Notes under the pieces: generated by a model | Told to the model about the DNA's origin: nothing | The model's input: the letters and a program-made list of their open reading frames with translations, nothing else | The model's database searches: none | Part shown: positions 18,509 through 33,618 of the stretch, piece by piece | Layout of the letters: each line of letters starts with the position of its first letter | Position numbering within the stretch: the first letter of the stretch is position 1 | Program-made: the position numbers and the translations under genes | NCBI GenBank assembly: GCA_963718745.1 | Contig: OY970370.1 | Location: 1,426,001 to 1,490,000, forward strand | Source: Fermentibacter sp963718745 [NCBI: Candidatus Fermentibacterota bacterium] | GTDB taxonomy: Bacteria; Fermentibacterota; Fermentibacteria; Fermentibacterales | DNA: 64,000 bases | Reading direction: 5' to 3'

Positions 18509-18835
18509 TCAGGGCCCGGCAAGCTCCGAAATGTTTTCGAGCCTCTGGCGCACGAGCCGTATCTCCTCCAGCAGGACTTCGATCGAATCGAGCCTGGCCT
18601 CGATGCCGCGTGTCGCCGCGAGAGAGTCCTCGAGTAAGGCTACACGCGACGAGAGGGAGCCCGATCCGGCTTCCCCGGCCGCCTGCCGGACGACGATGTA
18701 CGCAGCACCCAGGAGGAGGAGTATAGCAAAAACGACCCCGAGCCGCAGCAGAACTAGCATTCGCCCCGAGACCTCGAACTGCCTCGAAGGCCTGCCTCCG
18801 TGCGGGATCAGTGAAACGGTCAGCCCCTTGTTCAT
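18509..18835 (-). CDS. Membrane coiled-coil protein like the N-terminus of M23 peptidases, without the peptidase domain
   Basis: 108 residues. The start reads LTVSLIPHGGRPSRQFEVS, then one membrane helix (about residues 27-50) and a coiled coil to the end. This is the standard N-terminal layout of cell-wall M23/LytM peptidases that neighbour bactofilin genes, but the chain stops at NISELAGP, where the linker to the catalytic domain would begin. No HxxxD or HxH zinc motif follows in any frame before the bactofilin gene. The ATG at 18835 has no strong ribosome site. It may be a truncated relic or a non-catalytic bactofilin partner. Confidence 0.65.
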   Translation of the reverse strand: MNKGLTVSLIPHGGRPSRQFEVSGRMLVLLRLGVVFAILLLLGAAYIVVRQAAGEAGSGSLSSRVALLEDSLAATRGIEARLDSIEVLLEEIRLVRQRLENISELAGP

Positions 18836-18920
18836 GGACGTGTCCCGGTTCGATGCGGCCGGGGTGCGGCCAGGCGTGTTCCACCGGTTCCCCGGATCCA
18901 CCTGATGATGCGTCCCATGA

Positions 18921-19910
18921 TCACAGCCTCTCCATGAGGCCGCGGATGTCCTCCCGGCCAAGGCCGGCTCCAAGGGCGGCCATGAGGAACAGCCTGAGCT
19001 TGTGCCCGTGCATGTCCCCGGCGAGCAGCGCACCGCGCGCCGCAAGGTCCGAGCCGCCTCCGGGATAGCCGTAGACTCCGAGCACCCTTCCCACATAGCA
19101 TCGGCTCACCACGGCCACGATCATGCCCGATGAGCAGGCGTCCCCGGCGGCGTCGGCCACGTCCGGCGGTACGTTCCCCCTGCCGAAGGCTTCCAGCACA
19201 ACGGCCCTGTCGCCCTTTTCCATGCAGAAGCGCAGCTCCCTCGCACCGAGACCCGCGGCGACCCTTACAAGCCCGACCCTCTCGTCCAGTTCGAGCCTTC
19301 CCGGCGGGAGGTGGAGGCTCCAGCACGGCCTGTTGACCAGAAAAACCCGATCCTCGTCGACGAACCCGAGCGGACCGTAACCCGGTGATGCGAAGCTGCT
19401 GACATTGCTCGTGTAGGTCTTGGTCACCCTGCCTGCGGCGTGGATCTCGTCGTTCAGCACTACGGCAACTCCGAAGTTATGAAAATCCGGACTGGTGGCC
19501 GTGAGCAGGGCGCCCCTGACGTTCCTGGGACCGTCCACCCCCAGCTCGGCCGAGCTCCTCATGGCGGCAGTGAAGACGACCGGACACTCGGGCCCCAGGC
19601 TGATGTCGGCCATGAATGCGCTCTCCTCCAGAGTGTCCGTGCCGTGGGTGACGACTATCCCGTCGTACCTGGCTGATCGCTGGAGGCCGTCGAGAAAACG
19701 GCAGAGCTCCGCCATCCTGGACGGAGTCATGTGGGGGCTCGGCAGGGAGAAGAGCTTGAACTGCTCTATCCGGTAGCCGTCCGGGACCATTCCCTCGGGC
19801 AGCTGGACGTTCCCCTGCTCCGCTCCCGCGGCGGACTCGTCCAGATGGAAACCGCCCGGCCCCGGGACCATCTCTATCGTACCGCCGGTCGATACCAGCG
19901 CGGCTTTCAT
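18921..19910 (-). CDS. ansA: L-asparaginase
   Basis: 329 residues. Both active-site threonine motifs are present: STGGTI (residues 7-12) and THGTDT (about 88-93), together with the downstream Lys region of type I/II asparaginases. It hydrolyses asparagine to aspartate and ammonia. No signal peptide, so probably cytoplasmic. ATG follows GGGAGGA. It lies 21 nt after the large unknown gene and is likely in its operon with gyrA. Confidence 0.93.
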   Translation of the reverse strand: MKAALVSTGGTIEMVPGPGGFHLDESAAGAEQGNVQLPEGMVPDGYRIEQFKLFSLPSPHMTPSRMAELCRFLDGLQRSARYDGIVVTHGTDTLEESAFMADISLGPECPVVFTAAMRSSAELGVDGPRNVRGALLTATSPDFHNFGVAVVLNDEIHAAGRVTKTYTSNVSSFASPGYGPLGFVDEDRVFLVNRPCWSLHLPPGRLELDERVGLVRVAAGLGARELRFCMEKGDRAVVLEAFGRGNVPPDVADAAGDACSSGMIVAVVSRCYVGRVLGVYGYPGGGSDLAARGALLAGDMHGHKLRLFLMAALGAGLGREDIRGLMERL

Positions 19911-22900
19911 TCCTCCCGCTCCTTCAATCCGTCACTGCCTGGACAGACCGAGCAGGTGCTTCTTGAGTTCGTCGGGGTCGTCCGCAAGGGCTGTCACTCC
20001 GTTGATGAAACCCTCTCTGCCGTGGAGGCCGTCCATCAGGTGGATGAGTTCCGTATCCTTGCTGACGGCCTCGAGCAGCACGGGATGCCCCTCGAGCACC
20101 CCGAGCAGCTCCTCCCGGGCGGGGTCGAGAGTCCATCGGAGAAGCGTTGCGACAACGTCGGCATTGTCCCTGTAGCGGCGCCTCATCTCGGCGCTGATCT
20201 CCTCCGCCTCGACAGCCGTGATCTCGCCCTTGCGGCGCCTGATGCTCCGGAACACCTCAGAGGCGGCCTCGAATGCCTCCCGTGCGGCCTCGGCCACGCC
20301 GAGAGGCTCCCGCCCGCTTCCGGACAGCAGCCAGACCCCGTTGAGGCAGTCCCTTATGCCGAGCTCCTGCCTCCGGTCCTCGAAATCCAGAGTGACTTCC
20401 TCGATGGTAAGGAACAGGGGTCCGAACCTCCTGAGGAATCTGACCTGGGCGACCACTCCGGGTTCCCTGGCGACCCTGTCGAGGAGGCGGTCGACGAGCT
20501 TCTCCCTGTTGCCCAGCCCTGCGACGACGAGTTCGATCCTGCTCATGGCGCGACGGCGCCACAGCGGACGGAAGAGCTGCTTCTCGGCCGCCTTGAGAGC
20601 CAGCACGACACCGGATTCGCCCACCCCGTACGAGCCTGTGGAGAGGCATCTCTGGAAGGCAAGCAGCAGCTCGTCGCCACCGGTCTCGTTGCCCAGGAAG
20701 TCCGCGACTTCGAGGAAACCGTCCGTCAGAGTGTCCAGCTCGGGGGTCCTGGAACCGTCGAGCAGCAGGAGATCGATCAGGCAGTTCCCCAGAGGGGTGA
20801 AAAGCTCCATCCTCCAGGTGCGGCTTGCTGTTTCACCGGATCTGTCCGTCGAACGGCGGGAAAAAACGCGTTCTGCCCGATCGGCGACGTGCGGTGAGAC
20901 CAGCCCTTCCCCCTGCTCATGGAGCCTGAACAGCTCCAGCAGCTCGCCCTGTGCGAGGTCGGAGATGGTGCCCAGGCCCTCCCGCGGGTTCCGGAGCATC
21001 TGCGGCCTGGCCAGGAGTCCGGCTCTGGACAGGCCCTCCCAGAGCTTCCGCGCCTGGTGGACGAAGACACGCTGCACCTTCCTGTCGCCTGTGAGGACTC
21101 TCGCGACCTGGGTCGCCTCCTTGAGCAGGATGGCCTCGGACGCCCTGACCGTGCTCCAGCCGGAGTAGACCCCGGAAGCCCAGTTCTCGGGTATCTCGGG
21201 GGCGACTTCGCCCTTCCGGCCGCCCAGGATCCGGATCTTCACGGCGTAGGACTCGATGAGCAGGTGTTCCAGCCGGCTCGCGACCTCGTTGAGATACCCA
21301 GCACCGGCAGGCAGCCCCTGGACGGACCTCATGGCCTGGGAGGCGATCGACTCGACGAAGAGAGCGAGGGTGCCCGGCTCGTCCGGGAGTATCTCTATGG
21401 CCGTGGGCAGGACCTGCCCGAAGAACGACGACCCCGTCCTGGTCTGCCATCTCGCTATCTGGGGGTCCGCGTCGCTCGCCGAGTAGGAGGGCATGAGCTG
21501 TCTGACGAGGTCCATCATCCTGGTGGGCGTTATCGTGTCCAGTGCCTCGGGGCAGTCCACGAGCGCCGTGATTATCCGGGGAAGCCCCTTCTCCAGGAAC
21601 TGGGCAAGCGTGTTGTCGGAGGGGTCCTGCCAGGCGGCCTGTCGACCGAAGGCGGTGCAGAGGGTCCTTACCGTCTCGACAAGGCTGGAGGCCCTCTCTC
21701 CTTCGAGCCCCGGAACCTTCAGGAGGTCCGATATCGAATTGTCGATCGTCTTGGCGCCGTCACCCGTCCTGAAGAGCCTCTTCAGCAGTTCGTGCTCGGT
21801 ATCCCGCACGCGGCCCTGCGCGGGCATCCCGTTGTACTCGACAACGGCGGCCGAGAGGTACTCCTCGAAGACGTCGCCCCGTGCGCTGATCTCCTCGAGG
21901 AGGGGAGTGACGATGCGGTCGAGGAACCTGAGCATCCGGGCCTGGGAACCCAGCTTCTCGACTGCGTCGCAGACGGAGCGGAAGGCGTCCGTTTCCTCGG
22001 CGGCGAGAGCGGAGAGCCACTGGGGCGGGATGCTCGATAGCAGCCTGTCTCTGTCTGCCGGGGAGAGGAGGGAGAGGAGCCTTGCGCACTGGCCCGTCTT
22101 CCGGAGGATAACGGCCTTGTCCGGGGTGAGGCTGGTCCGCAGCAGGAGTGCGGCGGACTGGAATATCTCGTGTATCGACAGCGTGGGGATCGTCAGGACT
22201 TCCTCGATTACCTCGAGGCACTCCGAGGGGTCCTGCTGCATCACCAGGGCCTCCAGAACCCTCGCCATGGCATTCCTGTGGGCGCGGGAAGGATCCTTCT
22301 CCTCGGCGTCGTTTCCGACAAGCCTTATCAGCCTGAACCAGGTATCGACGGGATGTATCGGAACGCTCCCCGTCACTCCGGACAGGAACTCCACCGCGTT
22401 GAGGACCTGCGCCTCCTGGACCTGACCCTCGAACTTCTCGATGAGCATCATGAGGACAGACGTGTCGAGCACCCCGCCGCCGGCGAGTACGGCGAGCTTC
22501 ACGAGCGCCTCGCCGACCCTGCGCGGGTTGGTGAACGAGCCTCGCAGCGCGGTGACCTGGACTATCATCTCGATCTCGCCCACCGACTCGAGCGCCCCGT
22601 GAACTTCGGGAAGCGTCGCGAGAGCCTCTTCGATGATCTCCCTGTCCTGCTCGCCGAACATCACTCCTGTCACGCGCACTCTGACCTCCGCCAGGATCGC
22701 GTCCAGGTCGCCGCTCTTCTCAATCTGCCCGAGCACCCCCGCGAGCAGCTGCATGGACTGCTGAGGGATCGCTATGCCTCTCAGGCGTCTGAGCAGGAGC
22801 TCGCCCAGGCGCGCCACCGCCCTCCAGAGTGGCAGGGAGTCGTCGTCCAGGAACTTGCAGCCCATCTCCGCACCGAAGTCCAGGAGTGTTTCGCGGGTGT

Positions 22901-23508
22901 GGGGGGAGGCATCCTTCGTCATGCTCTCGGCCAGCTTAAGCGCCTGGATCACATCCGGTCCGCCAGTGGCGGTCCTGTCCAGCCAGAAGCAGAAACGCTC
23001 GGGCCAGCGGCCCGCCAGCTGGAGGAGGAAGTGTATCATGGGAGAGGACCTCGGCCCCTCGCCGACACCCCTCAGAGCCCTGAAGAAGAGCGCGAGGACC
23101 TTCTCCAGGTCCATCCCGGTCACTGAGCGGAGCTGTTCCCACATCCAGGCGAGCTGGAAGAACTCCATGACCGCCGTGGGATAGGATGATGGCAGCAGGC
23201 CGTTGACGGCGCTCAGCCACTTCCTCACCAGCAGAGGTTCGACAGGAGGAGGGGTCGAGATGAGGGAGAGGCTCTCGACGAGCCTCTCCCTCGATGCGGC
23301 ACTCAGTTTGGAGACGATCAGGGATACGTCCGAACAGACCGGCTCCCAGCCCTGCCGGTCGAAGACTCTCAGGCTCGAGAGCTCCATGACGATTGCTGGA
23401 TCGACGTGTGAAGAATCCAGCAGTTCGACAGGTAGAGCCGCTTCGGTCCGAACTTCCGGAACTGGAGATGGGCGTGGCTCGTTGGCCACATGCCACAGCT
23501 TCAGTTTC

Positions 23509-28298
<4,790 letters not shown>

Positions 28299-28323
28299 CG
28301 CTCGCGATCTACGGTATGACTGC

Positions 28324-29442
28324 CTACCCTGTGGCTCCGGGGAGTCTTACCGGCATCAGGAGAGACAGATGAGCAATTCCGGGTTCCGGCGATTCGTTCT
28401 CGAGAACGACGGCGGAAGCGCTGTTCTTGAGCTTGAGGACTATCTTGTCGCCGGTCATGTTCTTCAGGATCTCCATCAGGAAGTCTGCATTGAAGCCTAC
28501 CTGTATCGCCTCTCCGGTGTAGTCCCCCTGCAGCTTCTCACGGGCTTCGCCCGCATCTGTGTTCTCGGCCTGGACTACGATGTTGTCCTTCTCCAGAGAC
28601 AGCTTGACCTGATGAGTCGCAGGGTTGGCGATGATCCTCATCCTCCTGAGGGCGGAGTTGAGGTCCTCCCTGCCGATGACCAGGCTCTTGTCGTTGTCGC
28701 GCGGGATGACCTTCTCATAGGGAGGATAGGGGCCTTCGATCGTGCGGCTGAAGATCGTCGTGGAGCCGAACTCGAAGGAGATCTGGCTGCCCTGGAAGCT
28801 GACCCGGACATCCCCGTCCTCGCCGATCCGCGCCAGGAGGCTCAGGGCCTTGGGGGCGACTATCGCCTCGTAGACGGCCTGGGATGTGACCTGCGAGAGA
28901 TGGATCCTGGCGAGCCTGTGTCCGTCCGTCGCGACCATCTCGAGGCCTTCGGGGCTGAGCTTCCAGAGCTCTCCGTTGAGTGCGGGACGGTAGTCCTCGC
29001 GCGCAACGGCGAAGGAGGTCCTCCGGATAGCCGAAGAGAGGACGGAAAGCGGTATGGACGTGGAAGCGGAATCGACCTTCGTGGGCAGCTCGGGATAGCT
29101 GTCCCTGGCGGAGCCGGCGACGACGAAGGAGCTGTCGCCGCAGTTGATGTTGATCCTGCTTCCGGTACCGCTTATGTGGACGTCGGACTCGGAGAGTTCA
29201 CGGACTATCTCGTGGAGCTTGCGGCCGGGTATCGCCACGGCACCGGGAGTCGTCACGGTCGCGGGAACGCTCGTGGTTATCGTGGTGTCCAGATCGGTCG
29301 CGGCAAGGTTCAGCTGGTCCCTTCCTGCCTCGACGAGGATGTTGGTGAGAGCGGGCAGGTTGGTTCTGGGGGGCACGGCGGCGGCAACTGTGTTGAGACC
29401 CTTGAGCAGCTCTGCCTGGGAAACGAGGAGCTTGATCATCAT
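28324..29442 (-). CDS. dnaN: DNA polymerase III beta sliding clamp
   Basis: 372 residues, three-fold clamp repeats. The start MIKLLVSQAELLKGLNTVAAAVPPR and the end HLSLLMPVRLPG are typical, as is VATDGHRLA in the middle domain. ATG at 29442 follows GGAGG by 6 nt. Upstream lies a TATAAT box (29508-29513, minus strand) inside the candidate origin. Confidence 0.98.
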   Translation of the reverse strand: MMIKLLVSQAELLKGLNTVAAAVPPRTNLPALTNILVEAGRDQLNLAATDLDTTITTSVPATVTTPGAVAIPGRKLHEIVRELSESDVHISGTGSRININCGDSSFVVAGSARDSYPELPTKVDSASTSIPLSVLSSAIRRTSFAVAREDYRPALNGELWKLSPEGLEMVATDGHRLARIHLSQVTSQAVYEAIVAPKALSLLARIGEDGDVRVSFQGSQISFEFGSTTIFSRTIEGPYPPYEKVIPRDNDKSLVIGREDLNSALRRMRIIANPATHQVKLSLEKDNIVVQAENTDAGEAREKLQGDYTGEAIQVGFNADFLMEILKNMTGDKIVLKLKNSASAVVLENESPEPGIAHLSLLMPVRLPGATG

Positions 29443-29659
29443 GCAGCCCTCCGGGGAACGGCTGGGACCAGTAGTAACAAAGAAAACAGCAACAAATGAT
29501 GATTACTATTATACCGAAGAAGTTGTGGAACTGCTAGGGTTGAGCTAGCGGGGCAACGAGCTCCGATGTGGAGAAAGATGTCCATATCCGGATAGTATGA
29601 TCCGGGTTTTCCACAGAGGCTGGTTCTGCACGGGGTATGTGACCGGGTTCTGGACAGGA
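29443..29659. other. dnaA-dnaN spacer, candidate oriC with AT-rich element
   Basis: 217 bases. The stretch 29472-29520 is far richer in A/T than the rest of the window and could be the unwinding element; it also holds the dnaN -10 box TATAAT (29508-29513, minus strand). DnaA-box-like sites: TTTTCCACA just before 29620, perfect to TTWTNCACA, one-mismatch TTCTCCACA on the other strand near 29570, and a weaker one near 29522. The arrangement resembles the dnaA-dnaN part of a bipartite origin. Confidence 0.6.
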
Positions 29660-31024
29660 TCAACCCGAGAGCCTCGTCCTGAGATCGAGGATCTTCCTCC
29701 GCAGAGCGGCGTCCTCCGCCGAGAGCTGCCTCACGCGGTCGATCGCGTTGAGCACGGTGGAATGATCGCGTCCCGAGAAGAACCTGCCGATCTCCACGAG
29801 CGAGATGTCGGTCAATTCCCTTATCAGGAACATCGAGACCTGCCTGGGGACGAGTATGTCCCGCCTCCGCTGCTTGCCGCGGAGCTGTGCGGGGGCGACC
29901 GAGAAGACCTCGGCGACGGCGGCGGTTATCACTCCCGGAGTCAGCCTCTGCGCCGAGGAGCCGAACGCGTCGGAAAGGACCCTCTTCGCGAGAGTGAGGT
30001 CTATCGGAGTGCCGTTGATCCTGCTGGATGCCGCCAGGCGGTGAACGGCTCCCTCGAGCTGCCTGACGTTGTTCCTGATCGTCGAAGCAATGAAGTCGAG
30101 TACTTCGGCCGTGAAGAACTCCCCCTCGTCCCTGACCTTGAGTTCGAGTATCGCCATGCGGGTTTCATAGTCGGGCGGCTGGATGTCCGCTACGAGTCCC
30201 GACTGGAACCGCGAGACGAGCCGCTCCTCGAGCCCGGGGATCTCGCCTGGGAGCCGGTCGGATGTGAATACGATCTGCCTTCCGGTCTGGTAGAGGTCGT
30301 TGAAGCGGTGGAACAGCTCCTCCTGCGTCTGGGCCTTCCCGCCGAGCGACTGGACGTCGTCCATCAGCAGAAGATCGACATCCCGGTAGATCCTCCTGAA
30401 CTCATCCACGTTCTGGCGGCCGAGGGATGTGACGAACAGGTGCAGGAACTGCTCGGACGAGACATAGACGAAACGCTTGTCCGGATGGATCCTCCGGACC
30501 TCGTGGGCTATGCCCTGGATGAGATGCGTCTTCCCGAGGCCCACGCCTCCGTAGATGAAGAGCGGGTTGTAGGATGGGCTGCCGGGGTTCATCGCGACGG
30601 CCCTGGCTCCGGCATAGGCCAGCTCGTTGCTCGGGCCCGCTACGAACCGGTCGAAGGTGTAGCTGGGATGGAGATAGTTCGACCTGATGGATGTCGGTTG
30701 CGCCGCCCCCTGTCCTGTCGGAGCCGGCCCCTGGGGAGCGGTCGAAGGTGGTGCCGGATCCCCGACGCACAGAAGGCTGATGCCCGGACGTCCGCTGAGT
30801 TCGCGGAGAGAACCCTGCAGGATGTCGCCGTAGTTCGTCATCGTCCAGCGGGCCATGAACTGGTTCGGGAAGCGGACGATGAACCTGTCGTCCTCCATGG
30901 TCTCGAAACTGCAGTCGGACAGCCAGGTACGGAATGTCGACGGCGGTACCGCCGACCGCGCCGCCTCCAGGCACCTGGTCCACAAACCGGATGGATCGAT
31001 CATGTCTTCCCGGGTCTGTTCCAC
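29660..31024 (-). CDS. dnaA: Chromosomal replication initiator DnaA
   Basis: 454 residues. Domain III has Walker A GGVGLGKTHLI (about residue 165), Walker B LLMDDVQ and the sensor region; domain IV carries the DnaA-box reading helix with GRDHSTVLNAIDRV. The Domain I start SGLWTRCLEAARSAV is typical. GTG at 31024 is taken as start; an ATG at 31003 with GGGAAG close upstream is an equal alternative. Confidence 0.98.
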   Translation of the reverse strand: MEQTREDMIDPSGLWTRCLEAARSAVPPSTFRTWLSDCSFETMEDDRFIVRFPNQFMARWTMTNYGDILQGSLRELSGRPGISLLCVGDPAPPSTAPQGPAPTGQGAAQPTSIRSNYLHPSYTFDRFVAGPSNELAYAGARAVAMNPGSPSYNPLFIYGGVGLGKTHLIQGIAHEVRRIHPDKRFVYVSSEQFLHLFVTSLGRQNVDEFRRIYRDVDLLLMDDVQSLGGKAQTQEELFHRFNDLYQTGRQIVFTSDRLPGEIPGLEERLVSRFQSGLVADIQPPDYETRMAILELKVRDEGEFFTAEVLDFIASTIRNNVRQLEGAVHRLAASSRINGTPIDLTLAKRVLSDAFGSSAQRLTPGVITAAVAEVFSVAPAQLRGKQRRRDILVPRQVSMFLIRELTDISLVEIGRFFSGRDHSTVLNAIDRVRQLSAEDAALRRKILDLRTRLSG

Positions 31025-31325
31025 GCCTGCCTAAAGCCTTGTCCGATATGCCGGACAGGAATTGTCAACAGAGTTGTCCACAGGTTTCACAGAGGCTAAC
31101 ATCATGTTTGTCAATTGGTTACTTTGTTCGACCCGACAGACGGCCGGCAGGATGTTGATATCCAAGCAGCAACATACTTTCCATCCGGGCAACCATCTTG
31201 ACAGGACCCCGTTAGAGGAGTAGTTTTCCGCTTCGCCTGCGGGAACGACAGGGACAATTTCGTCCCGCCGGGCCCTCCAGTCAAGCCGTCATGAAAAGGC
31301 ACTCTGGTCATACAGGAGAGGCAAG
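31025..31325. promoter_or_regulatory. Divergent dnaA-rpmH region, strand switch and second DnaA-box site
   Basis: 301 bases between minus-strand dnaA and plus-strand rpmH. A perfect inverted repeat TGTCCG-n6-CGGACA (31040-31057) lies just upstream of dnaA. TTGTCCACA (31074-31082) is a one-mismatch DnaA box. Two TTGACA boxes on the minus strand lie in the upstream half. On the plus strand TTGACA (31198-31203), 17 nt, TAGTTT (31221-31226) forms the rpmH promoter. All genes left of here run left and most genes right of here run right. Confidence 0.6.
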
Positions 31326-31460
31326 ATGAAAAGAACATTTCAGCCCAGCAACCTTTCGCGCGCGAGGAGACACGGATTCCGGGCGAGAATGGCCACCAGG
31401 AACGGTCGCAAGGTCCTGAATGCCAGACGCCGCAGGAACAGAAAACTCCTCGTCCCGTAG
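31326..31460 (+). CDS. rpmH: 50S ribosomal protein L34
   Basis: 44 residues, the usual length. [20 protein letters not shown] is the near-universal N-terminus and the rest is Arg/Lys-rich. It follows GGAGAGG by 7 nt. The start of rnpA lies inside its last 41 bases, in another frame. Confidence 0.99.
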   Translation: MKRTFQPSNLSRARRHGFRARMATRNGRKVLNARRRRNRKLLVP

Positions 31461-31806
31461 CGGGGCGGGCAAGGGATCCTCTCCCGGCCGACTCGCAGGA
31501 AAGCCAGGGTTCGAAAGGGTTTTCAGGAGCGGCAGCAGGTTCAGGGGATCGGTCCTCAAAATCGTGAGTCTCGGAAACACCCTGGGCATAACCCGCCTGG
31601 GGTTTTCCGTATCGGGTAAAACGGGTTGCTCCGTGGAGAGGAACCTTTTCAGGAGGCGGGTGCGGGAATCGCTCCGCCAGCGCCACGTTCTGCCCGAGGG
31701 GCTGGACATTGTCGTCTATCCGGCGGTGAAGCTATCCGAAACGACGAGAATAAGCATAGAGGAGGACCTGGCGGCGTTCATCACGTATCTGTCGCTGCGG
31801 CGATAG
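31420..31806 (+). CDS. rnpA: Ribonuclease P protein component with unusual overlapping start
   Basis: 128 residues. The core is clear: [13 protein letters not shown], then [28 protein letters not shown], the RNR-type motif that binds P RNA. The first ATG in frame, and the only ATG/GTG/TTG before the conserved core, is at 31420, inside rpmH, with AAGG 7 nt before it. This adds about 25 residues ahead of the usual start. A similar rpmH/rnpA overlap is known from Thermus. The stop is followed at once by yidD. Confidence 0.9.
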   Translation: MPDAAGTENSSSRSGAGKGSSPGRLAGKPGFERVFRSGSRFRGSVLKIVSLGNTLGITRLGFSVSGKTGCSVERNLFRRRVRESLRQRHVLPEGLDIVVYPAVKLSETTRISIEEDLAAFITYLSLRR

Positions 31807-32021
31807 CTCTCGCGTGCATCGGTTTCTACCGGAGGTTCCTTTCTCCATTCCTGCCGCCGAGCTGCAGGTTCACGCCATCCTGCAGCGAATACGCGGAGAC
31901 GGCCGTCGGAAGGTTCGGTTTCCTCAGAGGCGGCCTGATGGCCGCTGTAAGAATACTTCGATGCAACCCGTTCTCCCCGGGCGGGCACGATCCTGTACCT
32001 GGAGGTCCGGAAGATGAGTGA
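31803..32021 (+). CDS. yidD: YidD membrane-protein insertion factor, no standard start codon
   Basis: About 72 residues. The family pattern is complete: FYRRFLSP, then [42 protein letters not shown]. The frame has no ATG, GTG or TTG between 31626 (deep inside rnpA) and the conserved core. The start given here is an ATA that overlaps the rnpA stop as ATAG, by analogy with the ATGA overlaps elsewhere; a GTT at about 31773 after GAGGAGG is another option. The 3' end overlaps yidC by 8 nt. Confidence 0.8.
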   Translation: MALACIGFYRRFLSPFLPPSCRFTPSCSEYAETAVGRFGFLRGGLMAAVRILRCNPFSPGGHDPVPGGPEDE

Positions 32022-33618
32022 TCAGCAGAGGCTTCTCCTTGCCGCAGTACTGATGTCGCTGGTCCTCCTGGCCGGCTGGATGTTCGGATCGAACAGGCGC
32101 TCCGACGGTGATCGGCCGCAGGTCGTCCCGCAGGCGGCGGACACGGCCGCTGCCGTGGTCGATACGGTCATCGTGCAGGATCCCGTGGTCGACGGGACGG
32201 TACTCCCGGCGGACTCTGCCGGACAGGAACCCGCTCAGGCGCAGCCGCCCGCGAGGGCCATAACGGTGATAATCCCGGGAGAAGACGGAGAGACGCTCGT
32301 CAGAGCCGTGATCTCCACTCTGGGCGGATCGATCGATTCGTGGGTCATGCCGGGATGGCGGAACATGCAGGATGCCGGAGGCGGACCCGTCGACCTCGCG
32401 GTCTCTCCGTGGTTCGAGGCGGAGGATTCCTCCGGGGTCACAGGTTTCGGATGCTCGAGCCCGGATACAGTGATCGTCGGCGAATCTACGCGGATCGTGC
32501 TGGAGACTGCCGGGGGGCGGACGAGGACTTACACTTTCCGCAGCGGCAGCTACACATTCGATGTCGCGGACGGGGGGGCCGGAGGATTCACCGTGGCCGA
32601 GGGGGCGATCCCTGTCACGGAGACCGATGTGGTTCCGAACAACTACTTCAGCGCCGCATGGTTCGCGGAGAAGCACAGATCGAAGAAGACAAAGGATCTG
32701 GACGAGCCGATGGCGCTCGGGCGTGTGCTCTGGGTGGCCTCCCGGACGAGGTACTTCACGGTTCTCATGATGTCCGGAGCGGACGAGAGACAGGACGGGA
32801 CGGCATTCTCCACGGATGACTCCCTCTCGCCGGGGATCACGCTCTCGGATGACAGCATCTCGGTCTACGCAGGCCCGGTCGACTATGACAGGCTGCATGC
32901 CCTCGGATCCAGGACCGACAGCCTGGTCGACTTCGGGTGGCCGCTGATCAGATGGATCGGGCAGCTCATCTACATGTTCATATCACGGGTACTGGGCTTC
33001 GTCTCCAACTGGGGCCTGCGGATCGTCATACTCTCCGTGGTCCTCAAGCTCGCGCTGATGCCGCTGTCTCTCCACAGCAGCAGATCCATGCGGAAGATGC
33101 AGACGATGCAGCCTCTGGTGCAGGAACTCCAGAAGAAGTACGCAAACGACCCGATGAGGCAGAGGCAGGAACTCTCCAAGCTCTACAAGGAGAACGGCGT
33201 CAATCCGATCGGCGGATGCGTCCCGCTGCTGCTCCAGATGCCGGTCTTCTTCGCCCTCTACAGGGTGCTCGAGAACTCGGTCAGCCTTCGGGGAGCAGGC
33301 TTCTTCCTTTGGATCACCGACCTTTCCAGACCGGAGATCCTGATTCCCTTCGGCGGCAGGATCCTCGGACTGGCGGGCATCGGCCTGCTTCCGCTCCTGA
33401 TGGGCGCGGCGATGTTCTTCCAGCAGAAGATGACAGTGACCGATCCCTCGCAGAAGAGCATGACCTATCTGATGCCCGTCATCATGACATGGCTTTTCAT
33501 GCGATTCCCCGCGGGCCTGTCCGTCTACTGGTTCGTGAACAACGTTCTTTCGATCGCTGAACAGAAGCTCATCAGAAGGAGCGCTCCGGCCGCCCCGGCC
33601 GGCAAGCCGGCAAAGTAA
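32014..33618 (+). CDS. yidC: Membrane protein insertase YidC
   Basis: 534 residues. N-terminal membrane helix, then a periplasmic domain of about 280 residues as in Gram-negative YidC, then the five-helix insertase core starting near [14 protein letters not shown]. The conserved [19 protein letters not shown] and [23 protein letters not shown] regions are present. The long periplasmic domain supports a diderm envelope. GGAGG precedes the ATG. The stop TAA shares its last base with the start of mnmE. Confidence 0.97.
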   Translation: MSDQQRLLLAAVLMSLVLLAGWMFGSNRRSDGDRPQVVPQAADTAAAVVDTVIVQDPVVDGTVLPADSAGQEPAQAQPPARAITVIIPGEDGETLVRAVISTLGGSIDSWVMPGWRNMQDAGGGPVDLAVSPWFEAEDSSGVTGFGCSSPDTVIVGESTRIVLETAGGRTRTYTFRSGSYTFDVADGGAGGFTVAEGAIPVTETDVVPNNYFSAAWFAEKHRSKKTKDLDEPMALGRVLWVASRTRYFTVLMMSGADERQDGTAFSTDDSLSPGITLSDDSISVYAGPVDYDRLHALGSRTDSLVDFGWPLIRWIGQLIYMFISRVLGFVSNWGLRIVILSVVLKLALMPLSLHSSRSMRKMQTMQPLVQELQKKYANDPMRQRQELSKLYKENGVNPIGGCVPLLLQMPVFFALYRVLENSVSLRGAGFFLWITDLSRPEILIPFGGRILGLAGIGLLPLLMGAAMFFQQKMTVTDPSQKSMTYLMPVIMTWLFMRFPAGLSVYWFVNNVLSIAEQKLIRRSAPAAPAGKPAK

